Shown piece by piece: positions 7,696 to 15,828 of a stretch of 34,178 bases of DNA. The stretch is from Victivallales bacterium. Its GTDB lineage: Bacteria; Verrucomicrobiota; Lentisphaeria; Oligosphaerales; Oligosphaeraceae. The stretch covers positions 1-34,178 of the forward strand of contig JAFZIJ010000194.1 in NCBI GenBank assembly GCA_017554445.1, in the 5' to 3' direction. The first letter of the stretch is position 1. Each line of letters begins with the position of its first letter. Position numbers and translations under genes: made by a program. The notes under the pieces are model-generated. The model saw only the letters and a program-made list of their open reading frames with translations, ran no database searches and was not told where the DNA came from.

Positions 7696-8793
7696 ATGAT
7701 ATTTCAAAATCAGAATGATAATTTGGTGGATCGTTTTGAAGACTGGTGGCGGCGTGACAACAAGGGACTTCCGTTGATGTGGGTCGTCGCCAGACGGGAC
7801 GGGGCGAGAACGCCGTCTCCGCCGCCAAAAGACGATGAGGACCGGTATATCGGTCTTGATTTGAAATTGGGCCAGACAATAGCAAACCTGAAGAACAATC
7901 TTTATCTTGCTGACAGCTACGCCCAGGCGTCGTCCAGTATCGGCCCCGGTTCGCTTGCCGTCTATCTTGGTTCAAAGCCTGTCTTTACCCCGAACACTGT
8001 GTGGTATGAGCCTTGTATAAAAGATATTACGAACAGACAGCCTATTACATTCGATCCGAACGGATACTGGTTCAAAAAGCATTTCGACGTTTTGAAGGAA
8101 TTGAAAAAAGCCGCTGGGAATAATGATTATATTGTCAATTTCCCCGATCTTGTGGAAAACATCGACATTCTGGCTGCCCTGCGTGGCACGGAGGAATTGC
8201 TGATCGATATGATCGACGAACCGGAAGCGGTTTCGCAGGCGTTGGACGAGATTTATGAAACATATTTCCCTTGCTATGACCTGCTATATGACACCTTGAA
8301 AACATCGGAAGGTGTTTCAAGTTTTTATTGCTTCTGTGTGCTGGGGCGCGGAAAAGTGGCAAAAGTTCAGTGTGATTTTTCGGCGATGATTTCGCCTGAG
8401 CACTATAGAAAATTTGTGCTGCCGACGATGAAGAAACAGGTGAAACGGCTGAATCATTCTGTTTATCATTTGGATGGTCCTGACGCAATCCGTCATCTTC
8501 CCGCCATTATGGAAATCGAAGAACTGGATGCGCTTCAATGGACGGCGGGAGCCGGAAAACCGGACGGCGCGGCACCTTGCTGGTATGATATTTACGATCA
8601 AGTTGCCGCTGCCGGAAAGTGCTTGTGGGTGCAAATTTACGAAGGCAACGTTGACAACTGGATCGACCGGGCGGATCGTTTTCTGGACCGCTATGGTACA
8701 AAAGCCTGTTATCTGCTTTTCCCTGGTATGTCCGAACGAGACGCGGACAAGCTGATGTCACACGCCCATGCGCATTGGGTGGATAATAAATAA
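7696..8793 (+). CDS. URO-D superfamily protein (methyltransferase-like) 2
   Basis: A 365-residue paralogue of the preceding gene. Matching blocks include FPDLVENIDILAALRGTEEL, MIDEPEAV, VQCDFSAMISPEHYRKFVLP, YHLDGPDAIRHLPAI and a glycine-rich GAGKPDGA. The likely start is the ATG at 7696, with GGCAGG just upstream; the frame extends to a TTG at 7675 but with no better signal. Like its neighbour it lacks a visible His-X-Cys zinc motif. No corrinoid-binding protein or activase is encoded nearby, so a complete methyl-transfer system cannot be assembled from this window. It converges with the GNAT gene at 8801, with only 7 bp between stops. Confidence 0.8.
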   Translation: MIFQNQNDNLVDRFEDWWRRDNKGLPLMWVVARRDGARTPSPPPKDDEDRYIGLDLKLGQTIANLKNNLYLADSYAQASSSIGPGSLAVYLGSKPVFTPNTVWYEPCIKDITNRQPITFDPNGYWFKKHFDVLKELKKAAGNNDYIVNFPDLVENIDILAALRGTEELLIDMIDEPEAVSQALDEIYETYFPCYDLLYDTLKTSEGVSSFYCFCVLGRGKVAKVQCDFSAMISPEHYRKFVLPTMKKQVKRLNHSVYHLDGPDAIRHLPAIMEIEELDALQWTAGAGKPDGAAPCWYDIYDQVAAAGKCLWVQIYEGNVDNWIDRADRFLDRYGTKACYLLFPGMSERDADKLMSHAHAHWVDNK

Positions 8794-8800
8794 CGGTCCG

Positions 8801-9253
8801 CTATTTTCCGACAGGAATGAGATGGTTCATGCTCTTGTTGCGGTAATTCAGGTTCGTTCTGACCATGTAACCCTGTTTTTCCCAAAAGATGTTGGCGACA
8901 TCGTTGTCTTTGAAAACCAGTCCGAACACCTTCTGGATGCCTTCCTTCTGCAACGCCTCCTCGGCCATGGCGACCAGACGGCTCGCGATGCCCATGCGGC
9001 GGAAATCCGGATGAACGCACAAGTGGTGAATGATGCCACGGCGGCCATCATGCCCGCTCAGAATGACACCGATAATTTTGCCGTCCATAATCGTTGCAAA
9101 GCAGGTATTCGGATTGCGTTGCAAATATCTGTCTATTCCTTCGCGGCTGTCATCGACGGGATTCAACGCCCGTCTGCTTTGTTCTGTGCTGTCCCACAAC
9201 GCAAAGATTGCGTCATAATCGTCGATAGTGACAAGTTTTGTTGTATATTCCAT
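8801..9253 (-). CDS. GNAT acetyltransferase, RimI-like
   Basis: A 150-residue GNAT-family acetyltransferase. GVILSGHDGRRGIIHHLCV (about residues 62-80) is the beta4 strand, and HPDFRRMGIASRLVAMAEEAL (81-101) is the acetyl-CoA pyrophosphate loop in the Q/RxxGxG/A form. ANIFWEKQGY near the C-terminus is the usual motif B with its tyrosine. The substrate is unknown. AAGGA lies 7 nt before the ATG. The gene starts a second leftward stretch and may have its own promoter in the 9254-9363 gap, although I see no convincing one. Confidence 0.85.
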   Translation of the reverse strand: MEYTTKLVTIDDYDAIFALWDSTEQSRRALNPVDDSREGIDRYLQRNPNTCFATIMDGKIIGVILSGHDGRRGIIHHLCVHPDFRRMGIASRLVAMAEEALQKEGIQKVFGLVFKDNDVANIFWEKQGYMVRTNLNYRNKSMNHLIPVGK

Positions 9254-9363
9254 AAAAGAATCCTTCTTATACGACGATTGTTCATTTCCTTGTTTTTAAA
9301 AAGTTTCGTCCTGTCTAATCGTCTAATATCACGTGTCCAATATCTTATCGTCTTCCGTCTCCG

Positions 9364-9771
9364 TTAGAATTCATATCTTGTTCCATGGGAAAGCAGGAGG
9401 CCATCTGTTAATTCAATGCACAGAATAATTGTATTTTCGTCATCAAAATTGACATGTCCATTGTCGATCCATCCTGCAAATGCAATCTTCAACTTTTCGG
9501 CAATTGCTTTATTCTCCGGTTTTCCAAAATAGCCTAAATTGATGCCTTTTCCATGTGCCGTAAACCATTCGCCTGCAATAGCAACGATGGGATTGTTCTT
9601 GATGTGTTTCATTTTATTCGAGAGCGCGTATGTAATGACATAGAATGCGCCATTCTCATAAAATGCATCGACGTATCGCACAGAAGGAATTCCATTTTCA
9701 GTCGTCGCCAAGGCAATGACAGTGTCTTTTCCAAAACGCTCGACCATGATTTTTTCAGCTTCCGGACTCAT
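9364..9771 (-). CDS. pyridoxamine 5'-phosphate oxidase-like split-barrel protein
   Basis: A 135-residue protein of the PNPOx-like FMN-binding split-barrel superfamily, which includes flavin or F420 oxidoreductases of mostly unknown specificity. VIALATTENGIPSVRYVDAFYENGAFYVITYALSNKMKHIKNNP (residues ~18-61) follows the family pattern of a strand-turn-strand and then an S/NxKxxxixxNP segment at the FMN phosphate site. AGEWFTAHGKGINLGYF gives the next conserved turn. AAAGGA lies 6 nt before the ATG. It is compact, with no extra domain, and its role in the cell is unknown. Confidence 0.8.
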   Translation of the reverse strand: MSPEAEKIMVERFGKDTVIALATTENGIPSVRYVDAFYENGAFYVITYALSNKMKHIKNNPIVAIAGEWFTAHGKGINLGYFGKPENKAIAEKLKIAFAGWIDNGHVNFDDENTIILCIELTDGLLLSHGTRYEF

Positions 9772-9786
9772 GGTTTTCCTTTGCTA

Positions 9787-10185
9787 TTATCGTTTTCCTG
9801 TTTTGATAAACTGGATCAATTTCTCCAAATCATCAAATTCATCATAGTCGCCCATGATGCCATTACGATGATAGACAATGCCCGCCTGCTCATTGCGTTC
9901 CAAGCAGTCCAGCAGTTCCTCAACACCATATCTTCGGGCGAATTCCGCGAAAGCCTTTGCCTTGATCTTTTTAGCGTACAACCCTTTGCAGCATTTTGTC
10001 GGCTCGCATTCATAGCAGCCGTTCAAGTTCTTTTCAATCACGCATTTTCGGTTTTCGCACCAGTCCGCGTTCTTGCACCATGGAAGTTCCAGAAAACCGT
10101 CCTGCTTGCATCCCTTGCATTTGATATTTTCTGAACATAGACAACATGCCAATCCACAACGTGCAATTCCAAGGTCTCGTTTCAT
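9787..10185 (-). CDS. Cys-rich DUF3795-type protein 2
   Basis: A 132-residue protein with 13 cysteines in the first 66 residues, beginning ARCGLACCLCSENIKCKGC, the hallmark opening of DUF3795 proteins. It continues with WCKNADWCENRKC and GCYECEPTKCC. The C-terminal half is helical and cysteine-free. Binding of zinc or an iron-sulfur cluster is inferred from the cysteine pattern only. A TGGAG precedes the ATG. It is more cysteine-dense than the paralogue at 1304-1735. It lies between the split-barrel protein and a methyltransferase, with 12-15 bp gaps. Confidence 0.8.
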   Translation of the reverse strand: MKRDLGIARCGLACCLCSENIKCKGCKQDGFLELPWCKNADWCENRKCVIEKNLNGCYECEPTKCCKGLYAKKIKAKAFAEFARRYGVEELLDCLERNEQAGIVYHRNGIMGDYDEFDDLEKLIQFIKTGKR

Positions 10186-10197
10186 CGTAATTCTCCA

Positions 10198-10848
10198 TTA
10201 TCTGTATGCTTTCAACGTGTATGTTGGCCCCCAGTTCTTTAGCACTTCCACAGAAATAAAACCTGCGGTTTTCAATGCCTCCTTTTCATGCTCAACGGTC
10301 AGCGGTGTATCATAGTGATAAAATTCATCTTCCGGCAACTTCTGTTCTTTCTTTAGGCGGATCAGTTCCTGCCTGCGGTTTGTTTCTTCTTCGTCGGATA
10401 GTGAAAAATAATCTGTCAGAATAAAATAACCTCCAGGCTTCAGCGCAGTTTTCAACTTTGTGTATAACGGAATCTTTTCCTCCTTCGTAAAATGATGCAG
10501 TGATTCAACGGATACAGCCGCATCATAAACATTTTCACCGAATGGGACAGTAAAATATGAACCTAAAATCAGTGATATGTCTTTTCCGGGGAATTTCTTC
10601 CGCAATGTTTCAAGCATGCCCGTTGCTAGATCGATGCCGGTTATTCTGGCCGTGGGAACGCGTTCAAGGTAATACCCAAGTTCAAGTCCTGTTCCACAGC
10701 CAAGATCGAGAATGCGGGAACCGACGGTCTGTGGAAGACAGTTCGCTGTATATGGATAAAACTCATCAGCCGAATCAATACAAGTCATTTGATGCTCTTC
10801 ATAACCGTCCAATCGGGCATCAAAGAATTCTCCCATTTTTTCCAGCAT
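10198..10848 (-). CDS. class I SAM-dependent methyltransferase
   Basis: A 216-residue methyltransferase with textbook motifs: ILDLGCGTGLELGYYLE (motif I, about residues 45-61), ITGIDLATGMLETLRKKFP (the acidic ribose-binding position), YDAAVSVESLHHFT (motif IV) and LKPGGYFILTDYFS (motif V region). It resembles small ubiE/Methyltransf_25 type enzymes, and the substrate is unknown. AAAAGGAG sits 8 nt before the ATG. The gene directly follows the P-loop kinase gene at 10870-11670 with a 21-bp gap, so the two are probably co-transcribed. Confidence 0.9.
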   Translation of the reverse strand: MLEKMGEFFDARLDGYEEHQMTCIDSADEFYPYTANCLPQTVGSRILDLGCGTGLELGYYLERVPTARITGIDLATGMLETLRKKFPGKDISLILGSYFTVPFGENVYDAAVSVESLHHFTKEEKIPLYTKLKTALKPGGYFILTDYFSLSDEEETNRRQELIRLKKEQKLPEDEFYHYDTPLTVEHEKEALKTAGFISVEVLKNWGPTYTLKAYR

Positions 10849-10869
10849 ACGCTCATCTCCTTTTCATAT

Positions 10870-11670
10870 TCAATTTGCATGATATAAGTCGTTATTGTCC
10901 AGAAGCGAATCAGAGTATTCCTTTGAAGGGATAATTATGTATTTGCCAGCAAATATCTCTTCGCATATTCTCAGTTCCAGTTCCTGTCGATGGTTGAAAT
11001 GATTGATCAAATCCTCTTCGCTGTTCAAGCCATTCACTTTTGCGTATGGGGATTCGTTGAAGAATCGCATCATCAGCGGAAACCATATTTCATTCCCTTT
11101 GTCGTCGGAGCGCTCTTTTCGGATCACGTTCAAATTGCCACGAATATCATCGGATTTCAGATATACAATATGATACTTCTTGCCATCAAGCGTGTTGCGA
11201 ATGTCTTGATAGAACTCGATAATTTCGTCATCCGAAGCGCATCTGAACAGAATCATGTCTTCGACAATGTTCTGAAACAGGGAGCATTCAAAGATCATGT
11301 TGTCTTGATTCCACGCCTTATATCGTGACAGGATGATGGATTTGAAATCATCATACGAGATGCGGTTGTTATATATTTCATACTGTTCCAGATCTTTGTA
11401 AAAACTGCGATTGGACGTCTTGATCTTTGTATAACAAACGATCTTCTTATTGCCTTCGGAATAGGTTTTTTCCTCTATCATCTGATGCATATCGGAATAT
11501 TGAACAAGTATTTTCTGATATGCCTTTTCATCCATATAGGCGCACCATGACAGTTCAACAGGAGAGTATTCGCCTTCTCTGATGGCAACACAATCCGGTT
11601 TCCTTTCGGAAATCTTCTGGACAAGCGTGCTCTTGCCGCTTCCCTGTAAACCTTCAATAAAATAATTCAT
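10870..11670 (-). CDS. P-loop kinase-like protein
   Basis: A 266-residue protein with Walker A GLQGSGKST at residues 7-15. The rest resembles an uncharacterised group of P-loop kinases found in Firmicutes: a long helical middle with SRYKAWNQDNMIFECSLFQN (Walker B-like region), then KYHIVYLKSDDIRGNLNVIRKERSD, whose basic residues could form a kinase lid. A phosphoryl-transfer role is inferred and the substrate is unknown. GGAG lies 13 nt before the ATG. It shares little with the kinase at 5627-6274 beyond the P-loop. Confidence 0.7.
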   Translation of the reverse strand: MNYFIEGLQGSGKSTLVQKISERKPDCVAIREGEYSPVELSWCAYMDEKAYQKILVQYSDMHQMIEEKTYSEGNKKIVCYTKIKTSNRSFYKDLEQYEIYNNRISYDDFKSIILSRYKAWNQDNMIFECSLFQNIVEDMILFRCASDDEIIEFYQDIRNTLDGKKYHIVYLKSDDIRGNLNVIRKERSDDKGNEIWFPLMMRFFNESPYAKVNGLNSEEDLINHFNHRQELELRICEEIFAGKYIIIPSKEYSDSLLDNNDLYHAN

Positions 11671-11985
11671 TCTTTTTCTCTATCTCCAAAATGTCATGAT
11701 AAACATCAGTAATATCCAAAAAATATAGTTGAAATTTATTAAATATCAACAACTACGATTCACAATGCGCCTTCGGTACGATAAGCCTGCCCGCCGCTGG
11801 ATTGGTTTCATCGTTGTGAGTTCATGGAAGCAACGAATCATTGGGAAGATTATGGCTGAACAGTTCAATCTCCTTTGGAAAAATGTGAAAATTCACAAAA
11901 ACTCGAACGAGATTTGCAAAATAATTTGCAAAATCAGGGAGGAGAATTTAAATTAATGTATCTATCCCAAAGGAGCGATACAATC
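11671..11985. other. divergent intergenic region
   Basis: This 315-bp region lies between the leftward kinase and the rightward ATPase. I see no convincing gene, and short open frames here lack family resemblance. It contains two copies of a 12-bp unit, each with the palindrome TTTGCAAA (11913-11920 and 11925-11932), and two candidate ribosome-binding sites (11939-11944 and 11969-11975) ahead of the ATPase. Confidence 0.6.
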
Positions 11986-13314
11986 ATGATGATCGAAAGA
12001 GATATAACCAGAACCTTGTCCGCATGGAAGGAGTCGCCTCAAAGAAAGCCTCTGTTGCTGAAAGGAGTCCGTCAATGTGGAAAATCTTGGATTCTTGAAC
12101 ATTTCGGGAAGACTCACTTCAGAAATGTTGTCACATTCAATTTTGAGAAGAATCCTGAAATAGCCGCTTTTTTTTCTGGTTCATATGAGCCAACGAGAAT
12201 CTTGGCACAGCTTGCCGCGTATTCAGGGCAATCCATCGTTGCGCAGGAGACATTGATAATATTAGATGAAGTGCAATTATGTCCACGTGCCTTGAACTCA
12301 CTGAAGTATTTCTGCGAGGAAGCACCTGAATATGCGATTGCAGCGGCAGGCTCGCTCATTGGCATAACCATAGCCTCCAAAGAAGGTTTTCCCGTGGGAA
12401 AAGTTGAAATCATGGAAATGCATCCATGTTCATTCAACGAATATCTGCGGTCAGTGGCACCAAGTCTTTTGGATTATCTCCAGACAATTCCTTTGGAGCC
12501 ACTTACGGATGCATTCACGGTAAAACTCAACACTTATCTGCGTGAATACATCACAGTTGGAGGAATGCCAGCCGCCTTGAGCACGTTCATAGACACACAT
12601 GATGTCTGGGCAGCGGACAGAGTGCTTGATTCTGTCATGCAGGCATACGAATCTGATTTCTCAAAGCATATACCGTCGAAGGACATTCCAAAACTTTATA
12701 TGATATGGCAGTCAATACCATCGCAGTTCGCACGTGAGAACCGCAAGTTCATTTATGGCGAAGTCCGCAAAGGCGCGAGAGCAAAGGATTTGGAAGATGC
12801 AATGCAATGGCTTCTGAATGCCTCCATGATTCGCAAGGTTGAACTGGCTGAGGTTCCTGAACTGCCACTTGCCGCCGTGGCGGACAGGAAAATTTTCAAA
12901 TTGTTCCCTTCGGACGTCGGAATCCTGAGAAAACTGGCGAAATTATCGCCGACGGTAATTCTCGATAGCCATGACATCTTTTCTGACTTCAAGGGGAGGC
13001 TTACGGAGAATCTGGTTTTGGAGCAATTGCTCGCAATGAATTATTCGCCAATTTGCTATTGGTACAATCCAGACGGACGAGCCGAAGTTGATTTCCTTAT
13101 ACAGGATAATGACATCGTTATTCCTATTGAGGTCAAATCAGGGCTGAGCCTTAACGCAAAATCTCTTCGCAGTTTCCGTGAGAAATACAAACCACAGATA
13201 GCGATACGCGCATCGCTGAAAAATCTCAAATTCGACAACGGCCTTCTGAACATACCGCTTTACCTTCTTGGCGAATTGCCAAGACTGCTTCAAATGGCAA
13301 GAACCAATCAATAA
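11986..13314 (+). CDS. AAA ATPase with DUF4143 domain
   Basis: A 442-residue ATPase of the AAA_14 + DUF4143 family. Seen in order are Walker A GVRQCGKSW (about 27-35), Walker B LIILDEVQLCP, sensor-like AAGSLIG, HPCSFNEYL, and a C-terminal DUF4143 part with GRLTENLVLEQL, AEVDFLIQDND and PIEVKSG. The last three resemble a PD-(D/E)XK-type nuclease core. These proteins are widespread, often mobile, and have no settled function. I start at the ATG at 11986, since homologues open with an IERDI-type sequence and AAAGGAG lies 10 nt upstream; the frame is open further, with an alternative ATG at 11956. It runs opposite to its neighbours and stops 10 bp from the radical SAM gene. Confidence 0.85.
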   Translation: MMIERDITRTLSAWKESPQRKPLLLKGVRQCGKSWILEHFGKTHFRNVVTFNFEKNPEIAAFFSGSYEPTRILAQLAAYSGQSIVAQETLIILDEVQLCPRALNSLKYFCEEAPEYAIAAAGSLIGITIASKEGFPVGKVEIMEMHPCSFNEYLRSVAPSLLDYLQTIPLEPLTDAFTVKLNTYLREYITVGGMPAALSTFIDTHDVWAADRVLDSVMQAYESDFSKHIPSKDIPKLYMIWQSIPSQFARENRKFIYGEVRKGARAKDLEDAMQWLLNASMIRKVELAEVPELPLAAVADRKIFKLFPSDVGILRKLAKLSPTVILDSHDIFSDFKGRLTENLVLEQLLAMNYSPICYWYNPDGRAEVDFLIQDNDIVIPIEVKSGLSLNAKSLRSFREKYKPQIAIRASLKNLKFDNGLLNIPLYLLGELPRLLQMARTNQ

Positions 13315-13324
13315 GTCGAACCGT

Positions 13325-14098
13325 TTATGGTTTGTAATCCTCCAGTATTTTGATAATACTGTTTTGATAAATGTTCCCTTTCAGGACTTTCCCGTCGGCT
13401 TCAATTGAGACCGACAGTAAGTTTTTTGGATCATCTTCGTAGGGATTCACATAGTCTTTTGACAAATCGAAATACTCTTTGAGATAAATGCGGGCGTTTC
13501 CTTCCGGCCAGATGACATTTCCGACTCCCATGTCCAATCCGATATCCATAAAAAGCCTGAGGATTTCCCGTGTCTTGACGTTGTAAGGATTGTTGTCTTC
13601 TTGACTGACAAGCCAGGCGGGTGATAGTTCTGTCTTGATTCCTGCATTATGGATACATGTTGCAAAAGTCATGACTGGTTCAAGAGGAATTGTCTCCTGA
13701 TGAAATGCATCCACTGAAAGCAGGATGCGATTCACTCCGCTATCGGCAAGTTTTTCAGCCACATCATGGATGGCCGCTTTATCCTTGCTGAAGTAACCAT
13801 TGGTGATCAAATCCCGCCGTCGAATTCTCGCCATTTTGCCTGCTTTGAATATCTTGCATACATCTTCAGGATAGAGCAGCGGTTCTCCTCCGAAAACCAT
13901 CAGGGAGTCGATGTTGTAAACAAGGCAAATCTCATCAATCGCTTTGGCGGCGCAAGTTCCGTCGAGATGATCGGTAAATCCCGCATGGTCTCCTTCCGAA
14001 CAATGCTTGCAATGTCCCGTACAGGCCATCGTCTCAATAACTTCTATTCGGTTTAAATGTTTTATAAATTCATTCATATGAAAAATTTCAAGATTCAT
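13325..14098 (-). CDS. radical SAM protein
   Basis: A 257-residue radical SAM enzyme. The cluster motif CTGHCKHC (C26, C30, C33) is the CxxxCxxC that binds the [4Fe-4S] cluster, and MVFGGEPLLYPE (about 67-79) is the SAM-binding GGE motif. The barrel continues through LITNGYFSKD and RILLSVDAFHQE. There is no C-terminal SPASM cluster, so it is a minimal enzyme. The substrate is unknown and no small precursor peptide is evident beside it. The start is uncertain: the ATG at 14098 or the ATG at 14077, neither with a strong ribosome-binding site. It converges with the DUF4143 gene. Confidence 0.85.
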   Translation of the reverse strand: MNLEIFHMNEFIKHLNRIEVIETMACTGHCKHCSEGDHAGFTDHLDGTCAAKAIDEICLVYNIDSLMVFGGEPLLYPEDVCKIFKAGKMARIRRRDLITNGYFSKDKAAIHDVAEKLADSGVNRILLSVDAFHQETIPLEPVMTFATCIHNAGIKTELSPAWLVSQEDNNPYNVKTREILRLFMDIGLDMGVGNVIWPEGNARIYLKEYFDLSKDYVNPYEDDPKNLLSVSIEADGKVLKGNIYQNSIIKILEDYKP

Positions 14099-14228
14099 TT
14101 TCTTACAAAGATTTTTATCAGTCTTCCATCTGTCGCGCGAAGCGCTTTTCAGACCGCCGAGCCGCAGGCAGCCGTTGGAATTCTATCTTGATAGGATTTC
14201 GTAATTTACAAATCAAACCTTCGGGCAA

Positions 14229-14299
14229 TTGTCGGCTCCTGCGGTGAGGCAATCTGTGAAAAAAATCTGTGTAATCTGTGTGATCTGTGGTTTCCTTAA
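14229..14299. repeat. 71-bp intergenic repeat, copy A
   Basis: This matches 15726-15794 in the same orientation over its whole length with a few mismatches and a 2-nt length difference. Both begin TTGTCGGC and end GTGGTTTCCTTAA. The core is three copies of ATCTGTGTA-like 9-bp units. The right edge includes the stop codon of the GNAT gene at 14296. Short ATCTGTGTA arrays of this kind recur between genes in several environmental bacterial genomes, and their role is unknown. Confidence 0.8.
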
Positions 14300-15207
14300 T
14301 TTATTCTTTTCCAAAAGGTCCAGTGAAATCCTTTTTCATATCCAATCTTTTCATAAAACGGATTACTGCCACCCGTCATATGCGTCGCCCCCAACGCCTT
14401 CATCCTTCGATAGTGCTGTGTAAGAGCCGCCGCTGCCAATCCTTTCCGTCGATGTTTCGGTGCTGTGCAAAGCGGTTCCATATAGGCTAAATGATTCTCA
14501 GGAACCCACCACATGCCCGAAAAACAGGCATAGTCTTCGTTATCATCTGCAATAACAAGATTAAACTCCGGTGTCGCATGTGGCGACGGCGACAGCCACG
14601 TTCCCATCACGCCTTTGTACGACTTTGCAGCTGTCCATTCGTATGATTTATCCTCTTTGTCCCATCCATCAAAACTGCCCTCATGGTCAAAACCATCCCA
14701 ACACAGCTTTGCTAACTTATAAATATCAATATTTTCCGACTTTACAAAATGATATCCGTCAGGCAGTTCAACATTCAGTCCATGTCTGAAATCAAAAATT
14801 CTGTCATCATATTCATTAACTATTTTGAAGCCGCGTTTGGCAGCGGCTTCTTTCAGAAATTCCTGCCCGTTGAAGAAAATCAACTGTTGTTGATTGTTCC
14901 AATTCGGCATAGTCGTCATGACATAATCAATCAATTCGTCCGCCAGAAATTCATTACCTTTTCGGACATTGAAATAGATGTCGGTCATCGGTGATTCGTA
15001 ATAGACAAACGCCACGACTTTATCACCGTCAAACCACAGCCTGTCGAGAAATGTATAAGACAAATCCATCCATGATGATTGTAGTGCATGTTCAAAGAAC
15101 GGGGCAGGCATTCCGCTGCCATGCTCCCGATCATAGATATCGACAAGAAAATCCCATACGAGATTGACATCCGATAATAACTGAAACTGTTTTGTCGTCA
15201 TGCTCAT
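14296..15207 (-). CDS. GNAT acetyltransferase (two-part)
   Basis: A protein of about 303 residues whose C-terminal half is a GNAT domain: FNLVIADDNEDYACFSGMW, then YMEPLCTAPKHRRKGLAAAAL (acetyl-CoA loop R/KxxGxA) and TGGSNPFYEKIGY. The N-terminal half (VWDFLVDIYDREHGSGMPAPF...) looks like a degenerate second GNAT-like domain, so it may be a tandem-fold protein. The open frame reaches 15300, overlapping the next gene. I place the start at the ATG at 15207 (a second ATG is at 15201) because the upstream part reads as out-of-frame sequence of the 15246-15548 gene. The substrate is unknown. Confidence 0.8.
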   Translation of the reverse strand: MSMTTKQFQLLSDVNLVWDFLVDIYDREHGSGMPAPFFEHALQSSWMDLSYTFLDRLWFDGDKVVAFVYYESPMTDIYFNVRKGNEFLADELIDYVMTTMPNWNNQQQLIFFNGQEFLKEAAAKRGFKIVNEYDDRIFDFRHGLNVELPDGYHFVKSENIDIYKLAKLCWDGFDHEGSFDGWDKEDKSYEWTAAKSYKGVMGTWLSPSPHATPEFNLVIADDNEDYACFSGMWWVPENHLAYMEPLCTAPKHRRKGLAAAALTQHYRRMKALGATHMTGGSNPFYEKIGYEKGFHWTFWKRIN

Positions 15208-15245
15208 TGTTTGGACAAACAACCTACATCTGTTATTGGAATTTG

Positions 15246-15548
15246 TCAGAACGTCGTCAACCTGCTTTTCAGCAGTGGAATTCCTTCTTCCATCCACCAT
15301 TTGTTATCAACGCCGCCGGAACTCATTCCGCCGTGAGCGAATTGCTTTATGACGGCAAAATCGTTGTATGTGTCGGTCAGAGCCTTACCTGAAAGAGAAA
15401 GGTATTCCTTTTTTATCCAATCTTCCAGTTCGTCAGGAGAAATCAACTCCATATTCTCTGCGAGTTCTTTTAAGTAATCCCAAAAATACGGATCTCCCCT
15501 GAATCCCCATCTTTTTGGTTTTTCTTCAAAGATTATTGAAAGTTTCAT
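15246..15548 (-). CDS. small hypothetical protein
   Basis: A 100-residue acidic/aromatic protein opening KLSIIFEEKPKRWGFRGDPYFWDYL and closing FAHGGMSSGGVDNKWWMEEGIPLL. I recall similar short proteins of unknown function in Firmicutes with the same RGDPY and HGGMSSGG segments, so it is likely a real conserved family. No catalytic motif is clear. A strong TTAGGGGGTTAG precedes the ATG. It lies 38 bp upstream of the two-part GNAT gene, and both are enclosed by the 14229/15726 repeat pair. Confidence 0.75.
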   Translation of the reverse strand: MKLSIIFEEKPKRWGFRGDPYFWDYLKELAENMELISPDELEDWIKKEYLSLSGKALTDTYNDFAVIKQFAHGGMSSGGVDNKWWMEEGIPLLKSRLTTF

Positions 15549-15725
15549 TTTCTAACCCCCTAACTGAAGATAATGACTTCGAATTTCTTATCTGTTGAGG
15601 CAATTACAAAAGTCTTACTTTAGCCTGGTTATAATCTGTGTTTTTCAGAACCAGCCTTGGCGCCATAGGCCGATGAATCCTGCTTGTTTTTTATATTCTT
15701 TTTATAATCAGAATCTTAAGCATTT

Positions 15726-15794
15726 TTGTCGGCCTCGGCGGCAAGGCTATCTGTGAAAAATCAGTGTAATCTGTGTAATCTGTGGTTTCCTTAA
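15726..15794. repeat. 69-bp intergenic repeat, copy B
   Basis: This is the second copy of the repeat at 14229-14299, in direct orientation, with the same TTGTCGGC start, ATCTGTGTA-type core and GTGGTTTCCTTAA end. It lies just downstream of the stop of the leftward GyrI-like gene (15829). The enclosing gap 15549-15828 otherwise shows no gene. Confidence 0.8.
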
Positions 15795-15828
15795 CATAGA
15801 CATTTGAGCAGTTTTGAAATTGTCCCTG

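Noticed and set aside
6545..8793. hemE (haem biosynthesis uroporphyrinogen decarboxylase)
   Set aside because: Two diverged paralogues side by side without other haem genes, and sequences closer to the broad methyltransferase-like URO-D group, argue against true HemE.
11729..11956. 75-codon rightward open frame before the DUF4143 gene
   Set aside because: No ribosome-binding site, mixed composition, no family resemblance, and it overlaps the likely leader and start of the ATPase gene.
13325..14098. Radical SAM peptide-maturation (RiPP) system
   Set aside because: No SPASM domain, no small precursor gene beside it and no transporter or protease partner was seen.
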